From: Arctopsyche grandis
Taxonomy: Eukaryota > Arthropoda > Insecta > Trichoptera > Hydropsychidae
Length of the DNA: 64,000 nucleotides
Assembly: GCF_051622035.1 (NCBI RefSeq)
Contig: NC_135356.1
Coordinates: forward strand, 14,742,079 to 14,806,078
Direction: 5' to 3'
Positions within the stretch are counted from its first letter, which is position 1. Each line of letters starts with the position of its first letter. Below, one piece after another: positions 62,285-64,000 of the stretch. Both the position numbers and the translations under genes were made by a program. A model generated the notes under the pieces. It saw nothing but the letters and a program-made list of their open reading frames with translations. It searched no databases and was not told where the DNA came from.

Positions 62285-62520
62285 TTATATGTATTATGAG
62301 TATTTATAAGAGTTGTTAATAAGTTTTTGAGCTCTTTTTCCTATTATGCCGTACATTAACATTAGAATAATATAATACTATGATTACTAACCAAATTAAA
62401 TTTAATTGTAAAATATAAAATGATCAGTAGATCAGTAGCTATTAAAATATATATAAGATGTATTGTGAACATAATTTCGTAAGAGTAAAAAGCATTTAAA
62501 ATTCAAAATCAAAAATCAAG
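62285..62520 (-). repeat. inverted copy of the 13060-13310 repeat
   Basis: Matches by GATCAGTAGATCAGTAGC and TTTTTGAGCTCTTTTTCCTA. It is followed at 62690-62815 by ATCGGTTGAGTTGTTTAGCA and a CAGACAGACAAACAAACA run, a common end module of insect Helitron-like repeats. Confidence 0.6.
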
Positions 62521-62898
62521 TGATGATTTGAGCTCAACTAACGTCTCTTCAACGCCGTGTCGTCATAAACCAACTGGTAGCGTGGTTACCAACGAACACA
62601 TTTCCTTGACTAAATGACTACACAATGGCGCTTCAAACTTTCGCGTCGGTAAAATCGTTATTGCAAATATTATTATTAAGAGGTTTTTTCACAGTATGCT
62701 TCCCGGACATGCATACAACAAATCCTGAAAGTTCCATCGTAATCGGTTGAGTTGTTTAGCAGCATATACGAGACAGACAGACAAACAAACATACATTCAA
62801 TTTTAAATATATAGATTTTGTCACGCATAGAATTTCATACCAAATAAATATTGTACTTATTAACATTTCGTACAGACATACATACATATATGCCATAC

Positions 62899-63222
62899 AG
62901 CCAGCAGTATGGCCGGTGGTTGCGTTTATGTTTAACACTGAGAGGTTACGGGGTTCGATCCCGTTCTAATCTTCAATACAAACTGCTGCCAGACTTGGAT
63001 ATTTGTGTATCCAAGTCGATCGTTTCTCATCAGAGTTTGCCAATTTAGCTGATTTCATTGTTGAAACGGTCCCTCCATCAAATTGGCAAAAATCATCCTA
63101 CCCGCTATGTCTTAAATATCTGAATTTGTTCTTCAGCCTCTCAAAATACAGCGATTTATGTAATTAAAATACTGCAATATCTGTAATCAATTGTCTAGGA
63201 AGGCGAATTCGATTCAACCTAC
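62899..63222 (+). mobile_element. tRNA-derived SINE, copy E
   Basis: Head AGCCAGCAGTATGGCCGGTG, B-box GGGGTTCGATCCCG, body CCAGACTTGGATATTTGTGT, tail AAATACAGCGATTTATG and CTAGGAAGGCG. It runs nearly full length without interruption and gives the layout against which copy D is read. Confidence 0.8.
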
Positions 63223-63550
63223 ATACATCTATGTAAAATAAAATATGTTTTTACAGTTGACAGCCCTATCTACAATATTCTACGCGAACTGAAAATCATT
63301 AATACAGAACGACAGTTCATATACATATATATGTACGTGCGTACATACACTATGCATAACTCAAGTTATGCTGAAAAGAAAATATGAATTGTATTTATGA
63401 CTGACTGCTGCAAACATATGCGTTTGTTAGCAGCTCGTAAAACCTTTCCGAAGGAGCATTCGACGATATCGTACGTGCATACATATGAGACATGACCCAC
63501 AGCTTAACAACGAGCTAATGGCAGTTGGCAAAACTGTTTTGACTGCGTCA

Positions 63551-63713
63551 CGCTGCAATGGTCTTTCTCTCGGCTGTATTTTCGAGTTTCGTTCGAACGA
63601 GTCCCGATATGGCGGCATCGACTTCGAGTCTGGAGTCCATTGACTCCTGAGGCCGTGGAATCTGAAGGGCCGCTGCGCTGCGGTCACCCTCCTCGGCGGC
63701 AGCAGGTTCAATT
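63551..63713 (-). CDS. possible terminal exon of an unrecognised gene
   Basis: On -, an acceptor TTTTTTCGGTTAG precedes an open frame reading IEPAAAEEGDRSAAALQIPR, then QESMDSRLEVDAAISGLVR and TKLENTAERKTIAA, then a stop at 63548-63550. The stretch is strikingly GC- and CpG-rich compared with its surroundings. On + the same DNA could equally be a promoter/first exon (ATGGCGGCATCG at 63609). I do not recognise it. Confidence 0.25.
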
Positions 63714-63917
63714 CTAACCGAAAAAATGCCGACCAATTTACATAATGCGGCTGTCGCTCCTTCCCAGATCGCCGACCCGAGAGTGTTTTGGCACTACCAG
63801 TTTATATTAATATGTATTATATGTACATATATGTATGTACAAACAGATGTATGGCGGTAAAAACGACCTTTGATTCAGTAAAACTTATCCAAAATTCGGT
63901 ATATTTATGTGGGTTTG

Positions 63918-64000
63918 GTGCAAACGATCGAAAAGCGCCAGACAGATTGAACCACAGATTAACTGGATGGCTGCTTTAAACGCAATTCTCGACAAAGATA
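63918..64000 (+). mobile_element. left end of the 29694-30037 MITE, cut by the window edge
   Basis: GTGCAAACGATCGAAAAGCG to AACTGGATGGCTGCTTTAAA matches 29694-29770 almost base for base. Confidence 0.85.

Overview
This is a eukaryotic nuclear window, almost certainly from an insect: multi-exon genes with GT..AG introns, AT-rich spacers, many (TA)n, TATG and TCTG microsatellites, and a dense mix of RTE/Jockey-type LINEs, Tc1, piggyBac-type, Harbinger-type and foldback elements. I see no operons, CRISPR arrays or functional tRNAs. The insect order cannot be settled from the sequence alone.

Three conserved genes can be assembled exon by exon, with every splice phase closing. (1) MED23, the Mediator tail/upper-middle subunit, lies on + at 6921-17716: 17 coding exons, 1337 residues, full length compared with about 1370 in vertebrates. 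(2) MBTPS1 (site-1 protease, S1P/SKI-1) lies on - at 36018-19586: 16 coding exons, 1122 residues. Its Asp/His/Asn/Ser catalytic set has exactly the spacing of the human enzyme. It converges tail-to-tail with MED23 across about 1.9 kb. (3) A PLPP6-like membrane phosphatase (PAP2 family, polyisoprenoid diphosphate phosphatase) lies on + at 41794-42731: 3 coding exons, 212 residues. S1P and PLPP6 both touch sterol/isoprenoid biology, but their adjacency is probably chance.

Layout: 1-6900 is a repeat field with RTE remnants, foldbacks, a solo-LTR-like block and one small secreted-peptide-like ORF. 6921-17716 is MED23, whose first intron holds a 2.2-kb inverted duplication. 17.7-19.2 kb is the convergent spacer. 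19.6-36.0 kb is S1P, whose introns are stuffed with two abutting LINEs, SINEs, MITEs and foldbacks. 37.7-40.3 kb is a repeat broken by a Tc1 element. 40.4-42.7 kb is PLPP6. From 42.7 kb to the end there is no recognisable conserved gene, only repeats plus two exon-like stretches (48343-48486 and 63551-63713, both -).

The most notable content is the transposable-element fossil record. It includes four copies of a 480-496-bp TTAA-flanked MITE and a 1.05-kb TTAA-flanked foldback with roughly 450-500-bp arms. Three foldback or palindromic elements are delimited by 9-11-bp target duplications. A 142-bp palindromic MITE family, a roughly 410-bp tRNA-derived SINE family, and a Tc1 insertion with a paralogous empty site 660 bp away are also present. 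I found no evidence for a new enzymatic or defence system.
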